Assembly: GCA_017462565.1 (NCBI GenBank)
Contig: JAFTQW010000023.1
Span: 1-39,437, forward strand
Reading direction: 5' to 3'
Origin: Ruminococcus sp.
GTDB lineage: Bacteria > Bacillota > Clostridia > Oscillospirales > Ruminococcaceae
DNA length: 39,437 nt
Positions 1 to 7,040 of this stretch are shown here, one piece after another (the stretch's first letter is position 1; every line of letters begins with the position of its first letter). The notes under the pieces are model-generated. The model worked only from the letters and a program-made list of their open reading frames with translations. It had not been told where the DNA came from and searched no databases. The translations under genes and the position numbers were made by a program.

Positions 1-473
1 AGATCATTTTTTACTCAGGTTCATAATTTTCTCTCTGTTGTTCATCTGAATTTTTCTGATTCTCTCAACTCTTTGCTCTCTTTCAATTTTCAGTGTTTTG
101 ATTCTAATTATTGATTGATTTGAAATGGAGGATAGTATATACATAAAAATAATGTGTTTAGCGCTAACGTTATGATTCCGATGTAAACATCTAAAAATAC
201 ATCAAAAACCGTCGCTTTACAGTTAAAAAATGTAGATATATACTATTCGTGTAAATTTTAACAAAACCGATACACAATTATCCCTCTAAATAGGTTCTAT
301 AGGTCTACCTTGCGGAATACCACAATTTTGATCACTTGTCAATAAAAAATCGCCAATCTCTCGACAATTTCATAATTTTTTACGGCTATCTGATTGGTCA
401 AGTGGCAAAATTTGGGGCTCCCGATTACAAGGTGAAATTATTTGGAAAGGCGGGAGGAAGGTGATCGAAGCAC
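1..473. other. Left-edge non-coding stretch
   Basis: No convincing gene on either strand. The stretch is AT-rich with a pyrimidine-rich left end. A 10-bp perfect palindrome (TTAGCGCTAA) lies at 158-167. The only long frame overlapping the right end (minus strand) runs into the HipA gene and has no ribosome site, so I treat it as a shadow. Confidence 0.5.
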
Positions 474-502
474 TTGATTTTCAGTTTGAAAAATGGTATA
501 AT
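474..502 (+). promoter_or_regulatory. Promoter of the HipA-like gene
   Basis: TTGATT at 474-479, a 17-base spacer, then TATAAT at 497-502. Transcription would begin near 509, about 27 bases before the TTG start of the next gene, so the leader is short and holds only the ribosome site. Confidence 0.75.
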
Positions 503-535
503 GATTTCAGAAAAACAGTGAATTGAGGTGAGATT

Positions 536-1780
536 TTGAAATATATTCTTATGCACAAAAATATTTCTGTGGCTGAAATCAAGATAGATGATGCGGTCGG
601 AGTTATAACTGAAGTCAGCAATGTGCTGAGAAAAGAGCATCTTCCGATCGGGGTTATTCATTCACTCAGACATAAGGAAATCGTTGACCGTGCGGCGCTG
701 AATCATTGGTGGAGAAGGCGTTCCATTCCTGCAAGCCGTATGGGAATTTCCGATGCGCTGGATTCTCTCGGACTTTATGAAACAGGCGAACTTCTGACGA
801 AATGTTTCGGGTTAAGTCTGTCGGATCACTACTGGGTAAAGCCTTTTGAAAGTGCATTGACATGGGAAAAAGTGAACTTTTTTGATAATGATTTTTCCGA
901 TGATATCGGCGATGTGCTTTTAGGAACGAGCCGTAAAATTTCGGATTTTGATTTTCTCTCACCCGACAATACTTCGGATGGAAATTTGAAAAAGCGGTGG
1001 AAGATAATAAACGGAAAGCGTTGCTTGCTAAAATCAGGTTCAGAACTGTTCAGACAGCAGCCGTTTAACGAGGTTATAGCTTCAAAAATAATGGAAAGAC
1101 TGGGAATAGATCATGTTTCATATAGAATCATATGGAACGAAAATGAGCCGTTCAGTGTGTGTGAAAATTTTGTTACAAATAATACAGAGCTTATCAGCGC
1201 TTACAGAATACTTCAGATCCGTCCGAAAGAAAATAATGAAAATGAATACCTACATTATGTGAATATCTGCAAGGAACTTGGTGTCAAAAATATTGTTTCC
1301 GCCATTGATGCGATGATAGTAACGGATTATCTGATAGCAAACGAGGACAGGCATTTCAACAATTTCGGACTGCTCAGAAATGCTGATACCCTTGAGTGGA
1401 TAGGCGCTGCTCCGATTTTTGACAGCGGAAATTCACTGTGGTACAATATTGCGGAAAAAAATATTCCGTATGCAGACGTGAAATGCAAGCCATTTAAAAA
1501 ATCTCACAGCGAGCAGTTAAGGCTTGTTTCAGATTTAAAAAGGTTTGATTTTTCAAAGCTTAATGGTATCGAAGATGAGATAACCGAGATATTGTTATCA
1601 GAAAATTCAAGGAATTTCATAGATGAAAGCAGGTCGGAAATAATAGCCGCATCAGTCCGAAAACGAATTGATCATCTGCAAAAAATGGCTCTTGATTATA
1701 ATCAGAGCATTGATAACAGCTTCACAGAAAATGATCTTGAGGAAAATATTGCAGAGGAATATGATATGAAGATTGAATAA
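536..1780 (+). CDS. HipA-family Ser/Thr kinase-like protein
   Basis: A 414-residue protein of the HipA-C group common in Firmicutes. HipA kinases phosphorylate a cytoplasmic target (glutamyl-tRNA synthetase in E. coli) and cause dormancy. The fold's catalytic signature is visible as NEDRHFNNFG (residues 269-278), followed by the metal-binding PIFDSGNSLW (293-302). The N-terminal 130 residues (with RSIPASRMGI and LSLSDHYW) are the conserved front of this subgroup. The start is TTG at 536, chosen because GAGGTG at 525-530 is well placed for it. No hipB partner lies upstream in the window; the only XRE trace is a 30-codon stub just downstream. It may be a solitary HipA or a toxin whose antitoxin has decayed. 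The substrate cannot be told. Confidence 0.8.
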   Translation: MKYILMHKNISVAEIKIDDAVGVITEVSNVLRKEHLPIGVIHSLRHKEIVDRAALNHWWRRRSIPASRMGISDALDSLGLYETGELLTKCFGLSLSDHYWVKPFESALTWEKVNFFDNDFSDDIGDVLLGTSRKISDFDFLSPDNTSDGNLKKRWKIINGKRCLLKSGSELFRQQPFNEVIASKIMERLGIDHVSYRIIWNENEPFSVCENFVTNNTELISAYRILQIRPKENNENEYLHYVNICKELGVKNIVSAIDAMIVTDYLIANEDRHFNNFGLLRNADTLEWIGAAPIFDSGNSLWYNIAEKNIPYADVKCKPFKKSHSEQLRLVSDLKRFDFSKLNGIEDEITEILLSENSRNFIDESRSEIIAASVRKRIDHLQKMALDYNQSIDNSFTENDLEENIAEEYDMKIE

Positions 1781-1805
1781 GCCAAGAATTATTGGAATGA
1801 TAGCT

Positions 1806-1895
1806 ATGGATCTAAAGAAAACAGGCGTGTTTATAAGCCTCATACTTTGGCATAAATGGGAGGCTATTGGAATATCTCTTGACAAACACGGGTGA
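1806..1895 (+). pseudogene. XRE-type regulator, N-terminal stub
   Basis: A 29-residue open frame (MDLKKTGVFISL, then unrelated residues) ending in TGA. The first dozen residues match the usual opening of helix-turn-helix XRE regulators (MDxxKIGxFIxxLR), but the helix-turn-helix itself is missing. A further in-frame-looking scrap ends at 1978. Probably what is left of a regulator next to the HipA gene. The match is short. Confidence 0.35.
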
Positions 1896-2203
1896 GCAAA
1901 TATTCAGGAAATTATAAGCGGAATCAATAAAACTAATGGGTACAGTATTGATATGCCGATGCTTGAAGAAATAGATTAGGCTGCTTTTAGGTTTTAAGCT
2001 TCTGTATTTATGGAATCAACGTATTTATCTCCTGTACCTTGATACAGTATTTCGGGAGGAACAGCTTCTTTCAGCTCAACATCGACATTGATATAATGAC
2101 CTTGCTTCTCTCCTCATTAAAATGTATCGCTGTTTGTTATAAGTCTAATGTATTTATAGGGCAGACTTGCTTTCATTTTAATATTTTCCTTCTATTTGAA
2201 ATC

Positions 2204-2356
2204 GGCAGAAGTCTTGTTACTTCCATGCCTGAAAATGATGTTCTTGTTCCGGTAATAGCTCAGGCGCTTGGACATGGCGATCTGAATATTGTTGGAAGTT
2301 ACATTAGGGTCAGTATTAAGCTTTTTAAAAAGTGTGCGATGGATGATTTTGAATAA
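2204..2356 (+). pseudogene. Tyrosine recombinase, C-terminal fragment
   Basis: About 50 codons reading GRSLVTSM, then VIAQALGHGDLN and SYIRVSIKLFKKCAMD. This is the end of an integrase of the XerC/phage type: the LGH box is present, and SYIR stands where the catalytic tyrosine region lies. The rest of the gene upstream is not recognisable. Its stop overlaps the start of another recombinase-like fragment. Confidence 0.6.
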
Positions 2357-2470
2357 GCGTTTTAGAAAAAATCCTTATTTTGACGGCTCTTTTGCAATTA
2401 TGTGTCCGGAATTTGTAGAATACAAGCTCAGACAAGGTTGTAGCTATAATGGAATAATTCATAAAAAACC
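2352..2470 (+). pseudogene. Second tyrosine recombinase, N-terminal fragment
   Basis: In a different frame directly after the previous fragment, the translation contains PYFDGSFA, FVEYKLRQGCSYN. This resembles the SAM-like N-terminal DNA-binding domain that opens tandem tyrosine recombinases (usual form: F...FV.YKR..G.KY). Only about 35 codons remain before the terminator of the opposite-strand operon. The arrangement (end of one recombinase overlapping the start of the next) is that of elements carrying recombinases in tandem. Confidence 0.4.
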
Positions 2471-2498
2471 TCCTGTAGTCCGAATGAACCGCAGGAGG
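2463..2498 (-). terminator. Rho-independent terminator of the rtcB-DUF2828 operon
   Basis: On the minus strand CCTCCTG (2498-2492) pairs with CAGGAGG (2475-2469) and is followed by six T (2468-2463). It lies 8 bases beyond the stop of the DUF2828 gene. Confidence 0.85.
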
Positions 2499-2505
2499 TC
2501 GATAT

Positions 2506-3975
2506 TTATGTCATGGTGATGTGAGCGTATCTTTCTGAGGAGAGGATTCTGTTCATAACGATCTCAGGCGAGCAGTCGCCGCCCATTACCATATCGAATA
2601 TAGCAGGAGAGTAGCCAGACACCAGTGCCGCACCGGTCTCGGAACGAGTTACAGGTATTGCATTGCAGCGGCTGTTGACATTCCAGAAGATAACTTCGGG
2701 GAGCTCATAGCCGTATTGACTGTAGAGCTTTCTCATCGAATGGAATAAGGTATTGTTGTTTCCGCCTGTTACGCAGTAATCGAACTGCATATCAGAGATT
2801 ATGTAGAGCTTTGCAGGCATATCAGACTGAAGAACACGATTCTTTATGGCTGTCTTGAGTATAAGTTTGAAAACTGCCTCCAGGTTGGTGTTCGCTATCT
2901 CGTTGAAATTGCGGCAGTACCGGGATTTTTCAACAATGCCGCTGCCCTTTATCTCTACCAGCCGGGGAGTTTCAGAGAAAGTTATGAAGTGGTTCGCAAA
3001 TGCGCCTGTGTTGTGCTCAGCAAAGTAGATTCCCAGTGACAGCGCCGCATCAATAGGACGTATACCCATTCCACACGTCATTGAGCCTGAGCCGTCTATG
3101 ACTGCAATTGCGTTTTCACGCTTTGCAGCGGTCAGGTCAGGCAGAGATTTCCATGCAGCATCAAGGGACAGCTTTTCTTCGGGAGATACATCATATTCTA
3201 TCGCCGCACGTACAATGTCGTAAGGAAACAGACGGTCAGCGTGAAGCTTTGACTCTCCGTTGTGTACCTTGTTCAGGTATGCTGTGTATCGTTCGTTATC
3301 GTTGCGGATAAAGGCGCAGCGGTATTTAAACATAGCGCAGGAGGGTTGTACCTCGTAGTTAAATGTGTAGTCACGTTCACGGAGACGATTCTCGATGATG
3401 TCGGTATATCTGCGGAGTGCGGACAGAGTTTTGCGGTACTCAGGCTCGGACATCTCAAGCAAAGCGGCAAGCCGTCTGCCCATGTTCCTTGTCTCTTGGG
3501 AGGAGGTATTCACGGATGGCAGCCATTTTGCAAGCAGTGAAACTTTTCCGCCGACAGCCATTGCAGCCTTGTCAGAGCGGAGCTGAGTGTCGATTATCTC
3601 GACTGCTTCCTTTTCAAGGGAAGTTCCGAGAAGTATGCACAGGTCGTCAAAACGACCGTACTCGGCAAACAGGCGTATGTTCTTCTTAACAGATTCGGGA
3701 GCTGTTTTAACAAGCGCTGCGATAGCGATACGGAAAAAACGTCTCTCGCCAAGACCGCCTCTTGCGTCACGGGCAAAGAAGATTATCTTCATAGTCTTGT
3801 GTGGATTCTCAGCATAAGCACGCGTCACTACGTCTGCTATCTCTTCTGCCGTGGAATTTCTCATAGCGCCTGCCTTGAAGAACATATCGAGGCAGTAAGA
3901 CTCTGTTGAACGGTAAGCGGCACCGCCATTCTCGGTGTATGTATTGTTGGATTCTTTCTTTAAAAAATTAAGCAT
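2506..3975 (-). CDS. DUF2828 protein: Ro60/TROVE-like RNA-binding protein with vWA domain
   Basis: A 489-residue soluble protein of the DUF2828 type. The first 285 residues are helical and open with TYTENGGAAY...CLDMFFKAGAMRN, the form shared with TROVE (Ro60/Rsr) proteins, which ring-bind misfolded RNAs and Y RNAs. The C-terminal third is a von Willebrand A domain with a complete-looking MIDAS: DGSGS at 294-298, TFSET near 332, and a later ISDMQFD. GAAAGGAG lies 8-10 bases before the ATG. The gene is last in an operon behind rtcB and an array of structured RNAs, the same company kept by Ro60 in other bacteria (rsr, Y RNAs, rtcB). I infer that it binds the array RNAs or RNAs being repaired. 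The DUF2828 assignment is from memory of the family; biochemical function is unproved. Confidence 0.8.
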   Translation of the reverse strand: MLNFLKKESNNTYTENGGAAYRSTESYCLDMFFKAGAMRNSTAEEIADVVTRAYAENPHKTMKIIFFARDARGGLGERRFFRIAIAALVKTAPESVKKNIRLFAEYGRFDDLCILLGTSLEKEAVEIIDTQLRSDKAAMAVGGKVSLLAKWLPSVNTSSQETRNMGRRLAALLEMSEPEYRKTLSALRRYTDIIENRLRERDYTFNYEVQPSCAMFKYRCAFIRNDNERYTAYLNKVHNGESKLHADRLFPYDIVRAAIEYDVSPEEKLSLDAAWKSLPDLTAAKRENAIAVIDGSGSMTCGMGIRPIDAALSLGIYFAEHNTGAFANHFITFSETPRLVEIKGSGIVEKSRYCRNFNEIANTNLEAVFKLILKTAIKNRVLQSDMPAKLYIISDMQFDYCVTGGNNNTLFHSMRKLYSQYGYELPEVIFWNVNSRCNAIPVTRSETGAALVSGYSPAIFDMVMGGDCSPEIVMNRILSSERYAHITMT

Positions 3976-3980
3976 AATGA

Positions 3981-4052
3981 TTCTCCTTTCAAGTCACCGC
4001 CGTATGGCAGGAGGTATTGTATTTTGACTTTCAAGTCAGCATTTACCATACG
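3981..4052 (-). promoter_or_regulatory. Candidate translation switch before the DUF2828 gene
   Basis: The ribosome site AGGAG (3987-3983) can pair with CTCCT at 4013-4009, which would hide it, with a small GCC/GGC hairpin nested inside. A perfect competing pairing exists: CGTATGG (4052-4046, inside the last RNA element) with CCATACG (4007-4001). An 11-base direct repeat, TGACTTGAAAG, occurs at 4038-4028 and again across the ribosome site at 3996-3986. The pairings are seen; regulation is inferred. Confidence 0.4.
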
Positions 4053-4109
4053 TTTCCGCAGGGCAGGATTTGAACCTGCATAAAACCATTTTTTTGCTGT
4101 TGCTGACTT
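4033..4109 (-). ncRNA. tRNA-like RNA element 5 (77 nt)
   Basis: Closed by a perfect 9-bp stem, AAGTCAGCA (4109-4101) with TGCTGACTT (4041-4033). ACAGCA follows at 4100-4095, nine bases from the 5' end. Inside is a textbook T-arm: GCAGG-TTCAAAT-CCTGC at 4079-4063. Unlike a tRNA, this arm does not abut the closing stem. The bases after it (CCTGCGG) could instead pair, with one bulged G, with CCGAGG at the junction with element 4, so two folds are possible. The motif CGGAAACG is shared with element 4. No D-arm, anticodon arm or CCA end of a functional tRNA is visible. Confidence 0.6.
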
Positions 4110-4119
4110 AATATTTCCT

Positions 4120-4192
4120 CGGCTCGTCTTTATACTCAGCCCTTGTCGTTTCCGATGGTACATGAGTTCCCAAACTAACGCTGTGAGAGCCG
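4120..4192 (-). ncRNA. tRNA-like RNA element 4 (73 nt)
   Basis: Closed by CGGCTC (4192-4187) with GAGCCG (4125-4120), 6 bp plus a T/C mismatch. ACAGCG follows at 4184-4179, eight bases from the 5' end. Inner hairpins seen: AGTT-TGGG-AACT, and TCG-GAAA-CGA with a GNRA-type loop. CAGC near the start can also pair with GCTG further in. At 73 nt it is tRNA-sized but has no T-arm. It is the most divergent member by motif (G instead of A at the end of ACAGC). Confidence 0.5.
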
Positions 4193-4210
4193 AAAAAGTA
4201 TTGTTGAAAC

Positions 4211-4263
4211 AAGACGCTTTATTCATTTTTATATGAAATATAAACCTCTGCTGTGTGCGTCTT
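4211..4263 (-). ncRNA. tRNA-like RNA element 3 (53 nt)
   Basis: Closed by a perfect 7-bp stem, AAGACGC (4263-4257) with GCGTCTT (4217-4211). ACAGCA follows at 4254-4249, nine bases from the 5' end. A 17-nt arm sits at 4244-4228: TTTAT, loop ATTTCAT, ATAAA (it could also zip to 7 bp with a 3-nt loop). Together these make a minimal two-arm RNA with acceptor and one arm of tRNA dimensions. Confidence 0.6.
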
Positions 4264-4266
4264 AAC

Positions 4267-4315
4267 AAGGCACTTATTTATCGTGAAAGGATAATATGAT
4301 TGCTGTTTGTGCCTT
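4267..4315 (-). ncRNA. tRNA-like RNA element 2 (49 nt)
   Basis: Closed by a perfect 7-bp stem, AAGGCAC (4315-4309) with GTGCCTT (4273-4267). ACAGCA follows at 4306-4301, nine bases from the 5' end. A 17-nt arm at 4294-4278 has a 5-bp stem and 7-nt loop: TTATC, loop CTTTCAC, GATAA, the dimensions of a tRNA anticodon arm. Three bases separate it from element 3. Confidence 0.6.
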
Positions 4316-4320
4316 AAACT

Positions 4321-4380
4321 CGTCACCGTGGGAGTTGAACCCGTTCTCATATGAACTGCCTTGATTTGCTGTAAGTGACG
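4321..4380 (-). ncRNA. tRNA-like RNA element 1 (60 nt)
   Basis: Begins 5 bases after the rtcB stop codon. Closed by CGTCACT (4380-4374) with GGTGACG (4327-4321), 7 bp including one G-T pair. ACAGCA follows at 4372-4367, eight bases from the 5' end. A T-arm-like unit (ACGGG, loop TTCAACT, CCCAC; 4344-4328) directly abuts the 3' strand of the closing stem, as in a real tRNA, though only three of its five stem positions pair. A further hairpin GTTC-ATATGA-GAAC lies at 4356-4343. Too short and too degenerate for a translating tRNA. Confidence 0.6.
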
Positions 4381-4385
4381 AAGAA

Positions 4386-5630
4386 TTATCCCTTGATAAC
4401 TCCGACTGTAAACAGCCTTTTTACAGGCTCGGTAAGGTCGGTCTGATTAGCCATTACATCGTTGATGTCTTTGTATGCAAAGCGTGATTCCTCGGCAACA
4501 TCAGACTTTTTATTCTTGGCAAGAACTACGTTCTGCTGTTTCAGATCTACCATTACGGATTCGACTGAAAACTTATCCATAGCCGCTGTACGTGAATATG
4601 CTCTGCCTGCGCCGTGGGACGAGGACATAAAGCTGTCGGGACAGCCCTTGCCTCGGACTATATAGCTGTAGCTTCCCATAGCTCCGGGGATAATGCCCAT
4701 ATCGCCTTCACGGGCACAGATAGCGCCCTTGCGGTGAACCCATACATTTTTGCCGAAGTGGTTCTCCAGCGCAGCGTAATTGTGGTGACAGTTTATCTCC
4801 CCTGAAAATTCCGGGATTATGCCCGTATGCTTTTCAACGTGTTTGGAGAACAGCTCCTTTACTTTGCGGAGCATGATTCCACGGTTTTCATATGCGAAAT
4901 CCATGCAGAGATTCATCCATGCAAGATATCTCTTTCCCTCGCCGGTGTCAACGGGGAGAAAAGGCAGATTCCACTCGCTTGGTACCTGTGAAAACCACCT
5001 TTCGTTCAGCTCGTGAGCTATCTTATTGAAGTACTGTCCCACGATGTTGCCGAAATGACGGCTGCCCGAATGGAGCATTATACCGCACATCCCTTCGTCG
5101 TCCTGTTGGAGCTCAATGAAGTGGTTTCCGCCGCCGAGAGTACCTGCCTGATAGTAGCCCTCTTCTATCTGAGTGATAAGCTCTTTATCGGATTCGTAGC
5201 GGCTCATCTCTGCCTTGGCGTTGTCAAGAACTTCAGAAACCTGAGCGGTCTTGTAATGCGCAAAGCCTGTTGGGATATTTCGCAGGATATCGCCGCATAT
5301 GGTCTGTACCAGACTTCCGCTTCCCGTTATAGTCTCACGGAGAAGCGATACGGGGATATTAGTCTGGACGTAAGCCATTCCGCAGCCGATGTCAACTCCT
5401 ACAGCGTTCGGAATAACGACATCCTCGCAGGCGATAACTCCGCCTATGGGCATACCCTTTCCTGCGTGGGTATCGGGCATGAGTGCTATCCATTTGTGTG
5501 CAAATGGAAGCTTTGCAAGGTGCTCCGCCTGTTCGATACATTTTTCACCGACTGCTTCAAGGTCAGTCTGCCATATCTTTATGGGGAGCATATTTTCATT
5601 TTTGTCATAATGTACGAACATCTTCTTCAC
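4386..5630 (-). CDS. rtcB: RtcB RNA 3'-phosphate ligase
   Basis: A 414-residue RtcB, the GTP- and Mn-dependent ligase that joins an RNA 2',3'-cyclic phosphate or 3'-phosphate end to a 5'-OH end and so reseals RNAs cut by toxins or stress nucleases. All family blocks are present: DIGCGM (80-85), GGGNHF (166-171), HSGSRHFG, NCHHNYA, MGSYSYIVRGKG, and the SHGAGR signature near 338-343, whose histidine is the guanylylation site in characterised RtcB. Length is that of the bacterial short form. The start is GTG at 5630 (GGAAAG close upstream); an ATG three codons later is possible. No archease gene or rtcA is visible. It is the first gene of the operon, and the RNA array begins right after its stop. 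Confidence 0.95.
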   Translation of the reverse strand: MKKMFVHYDKNENMLPIKIWQTDLEAVGEKCIEQAEHLAKLPFAHKWIALMPDTHAGKGMPIGGVIACEDVVIPNAVGVDIGCGMAYVQTNIPVSLLRETITGSGSLVQTICGDILRNIPTGFAHYKTAQVSEVLDNAKAEMSRYESDKELITQIEEGYYQAGTLGGGNHFIELQQDDEGMCGIMLHSGSRHFGNIVGQYFNKIAHELNERWFSQVPSEWNLPFLPVDTGEGKRYLAWMNLCMDFAYENRGIMLRKVKELFSKHVEKHTGIIPEFSGEINCHHNYAALENHFGKNVWVHRKGAICAREGDMGIIPGAMGSYSYIVRGKGCPDSFMSSSHGAGRAYSRTAAMDKFSVESVMVDLKQQNVVLAKNKKSDVAEESRFAYKDINDVMANQTDLTEPVKRLFTVGVIKG

Positions 5631-5652
5631 TTCTTTCCTTTAGCTTGATCTT

Positions 5653-5661
5653 AGTATATCA
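5653..5661 (-). promoter_or_regulatory. Extended -10 promoter of the rtcB operon
   Basis: On the minus strand TGATATACT gives a TG-n-TATACT extended -10. No good -35 hexamer lies 16-18 bases upstream. That is the usual look of a promoter needing an activator, and the divergent WYL regulators are the obvious candidates. The start would fall about 15 bases before the GTG. Confidence 0.5.
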
Positions 5662-5712
5662 CAGTTTTTTCCAGAAATCATATAAAATTTTCTGCACACA
5701 CTCATGATCTTA

Positions 5713-5741
5713 TTGCAAATGGGAAAGATTTCTGTTAAAAT
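5713..5741 (+). promoter_or_regulatory. Promoter of the WYL regulator pair
   Basis: TTGCAA at 5713-5718, 17-base spacer, TAAAAT at 5736-5741. AGGAAGGAG follows at 5748-5756, ten bases before the ATG at 5766. It is back to back with the rtcB promoter, about 52 bases between the two -10 boxes' outer ends. Confidence 0.75.
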
Positions 5742-5765
5742 ATAAATAGGAAGGAGTGAAGAAAT

Positions 5766-7040
5766 ATGGCAGGATTTTCAGAGCTTATCAAGAATTTTGA
5801 CAAGACACGTGACTACGTCAGGGACTTCTTTATATACGGATGTAAGGTTCGGAGTGACTTCGACCGCAAAAGTATCCGCACATATGGTGACGAAAAACGC
5901 CGTGTTGAGAGCTGGATGGGCGACTGTATGCGCTATGACGATTCAGTCCGAGGCAGGAGCGTTTCTATCTCTGTCGACAGCGGTCACATTCCTGAAAATC
6001 CGCTGTATAACGCCTATTACTCCAAGAGCTTTACGGACAACGATATCCGTCTGCACTTCCTTATTACCGATATTCTGCATGACGGAAAAAGCCGTACACT
6101 TAAAGAAATTGTTGATGTTTTAAATATAGATTATGAACAGCTTTTCGATGAGCAGACTGTTCGCAATAAGCTGAGGGAGTATGTTGACGAGGGAATAATT
6201 ATTTCCAAAAAGCAGGGAAAAACTCTTTATTACTCGCTCACTTCCGATAATGCGGACAGTTTTCTGCAAGACTTTAAGGGAATTGACGATGCGCTGAAAT
6301 TTTTCTCGGAAACTCAGCAATTCGGCATTATCGGCAACAGCATATTCAAAATGCTTGGGCTGAAAAATGACCTGTTTTTCATAAAGCACAATTACATTAT
6401 CCACACACTTGAAGATATACTTTTACCTGAAATACTGACGGCTATGGATGAAAAACGCTATGTTTCGTTCCGCACTTTTTCGGAAAAAAGACGTAAGAAA
6501 GGTGACGGCATCGGAACTGAAACTCAGGTAGTGCCAATGCAGCTGCTTGTGTCAGTACAGACCGGACGACGCTATCTTGCGGCGTATATACCGACCTTGA
6601 AAAGATTCTCAGCGTTCCGTCTGGATTATATGAAAACTGTGAAAAAAGGCGGTATATGTGAGAATTATGATGCTCTGAAAGCTAAGTTTGACTGCAATAT
6701 ATCCCACTGTTTCGGTGTTTCATTCGGTATGCGCCGTGAGATCGGGACTGTAACTCAAATGAAAATAACTCTTTTTGTTGACGAGGAAAATGAGCCATAT
6801 ATCCTCGACCGTCTGGAGCGTGAGAAGCGTTGCTGTACACTTGAAAAGTCCGGCGAGCACCTCTATACTCTTACAGCGGATGTTTTCGATCCCAATGAGC
6901 TTATGCATTGGGCAAAGACTTTCATTGGGCGCATAGTTCGTATTGAGGGCGGCGCAGACAGTGTCCGGGATCGGTTTTACAGCGATATTGCAAGAATGAA
7001 CAGAATGTATGGCGGTGATGAAAATGAACATATTCAGTGA
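5766..7040 (+). CDS. WYL-domain transcriptional regulator (first of pair)
   Basis: A 424-residue cytoplasmic regulator. Residues about 85-150 form a winged helix-turn-helix (LKEIVDVLNIDY...QTVRNKLREYVDEGII). A WYL domain follows at about 215-310, where GRRYLAAY and FRLDYMKTV give the typical sheet, and a WCX-like C-terminal domain completes it. WYL domains sense nucleic-acid or nucleotide ligands and control DNA-damage, phage-defence and RNA-related genes. The gene is divergent from rtcB and overlaps the second WYL gene by 17 bases, so the two are probably made together and may act as a pair. I infer control of the rtcB operon, perhaps in response to broken RNA; no ligand can be read from the sequence. 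Confidence 0.85.
   Translation: MAGFSELIKNFDKTRDYVRDFFIYGCKVRSDFDRKSIRTYGDEKRRVESWMGDCMRYDDSVRGRSVSISVDSGHIPENPLYNAYYSKSFTDNDIRLHFLITDILHDGKSRTLKEIVDVLNIDYEQLFDEQTVRNKLREYVDEGIIISKKQGKTLYYSLTSDNADSFLQDFKGIDDALKFFSETQQFGIIGNSIFKMLGLKNDLFFIKHNYIIHTLEDILLPEILTAMDEKRYVSFRTFSEKRRKKGDGIGTETQVVPMQLLVSVQTGRRYLAAYIPTLKRFSAFRLDYMKTVKKGGICENYDALKAKFDCNISHCFGVSFGMRREIGTVTQMKITLFVDEENEPYILDRLEREKRCCTLEKSGEHLYTLTADVFDPNELMHWAKTFIGRIVRIEGGADSVRDRFYSDIARMNRMYGGDENEHIQ

Noticed and set aside
158-167. TTAGCGCTAA palindrome as an operator
   Set aside because: A lone 10-bp palindrome more than 300 bases from the nearest promoter is weak evidence.
2039-2203. Upstream half of the 105-codon frame as integrase coding sequence
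   Set aside because: Only the part after 2204 resembles a recombinase; the earlier residues look random.
4057-4109. Real translating tRNA around the GCAGG-TTCAAAT-CCTGC arm
   Set aside because: The T-arm is perfect but there is no matching 7-bp acceptor at the right place, no D-arm, no anticodon arm and no CCA. Kept as tRNA-like only.
3960-4268. Open frame of 102 codons on the minus strand across the RNA array
   Set aside because: It crosses four of the five structured elements, has no ribosome site, and its product has no recognisable pattern. The paired stems explain the sequence better.
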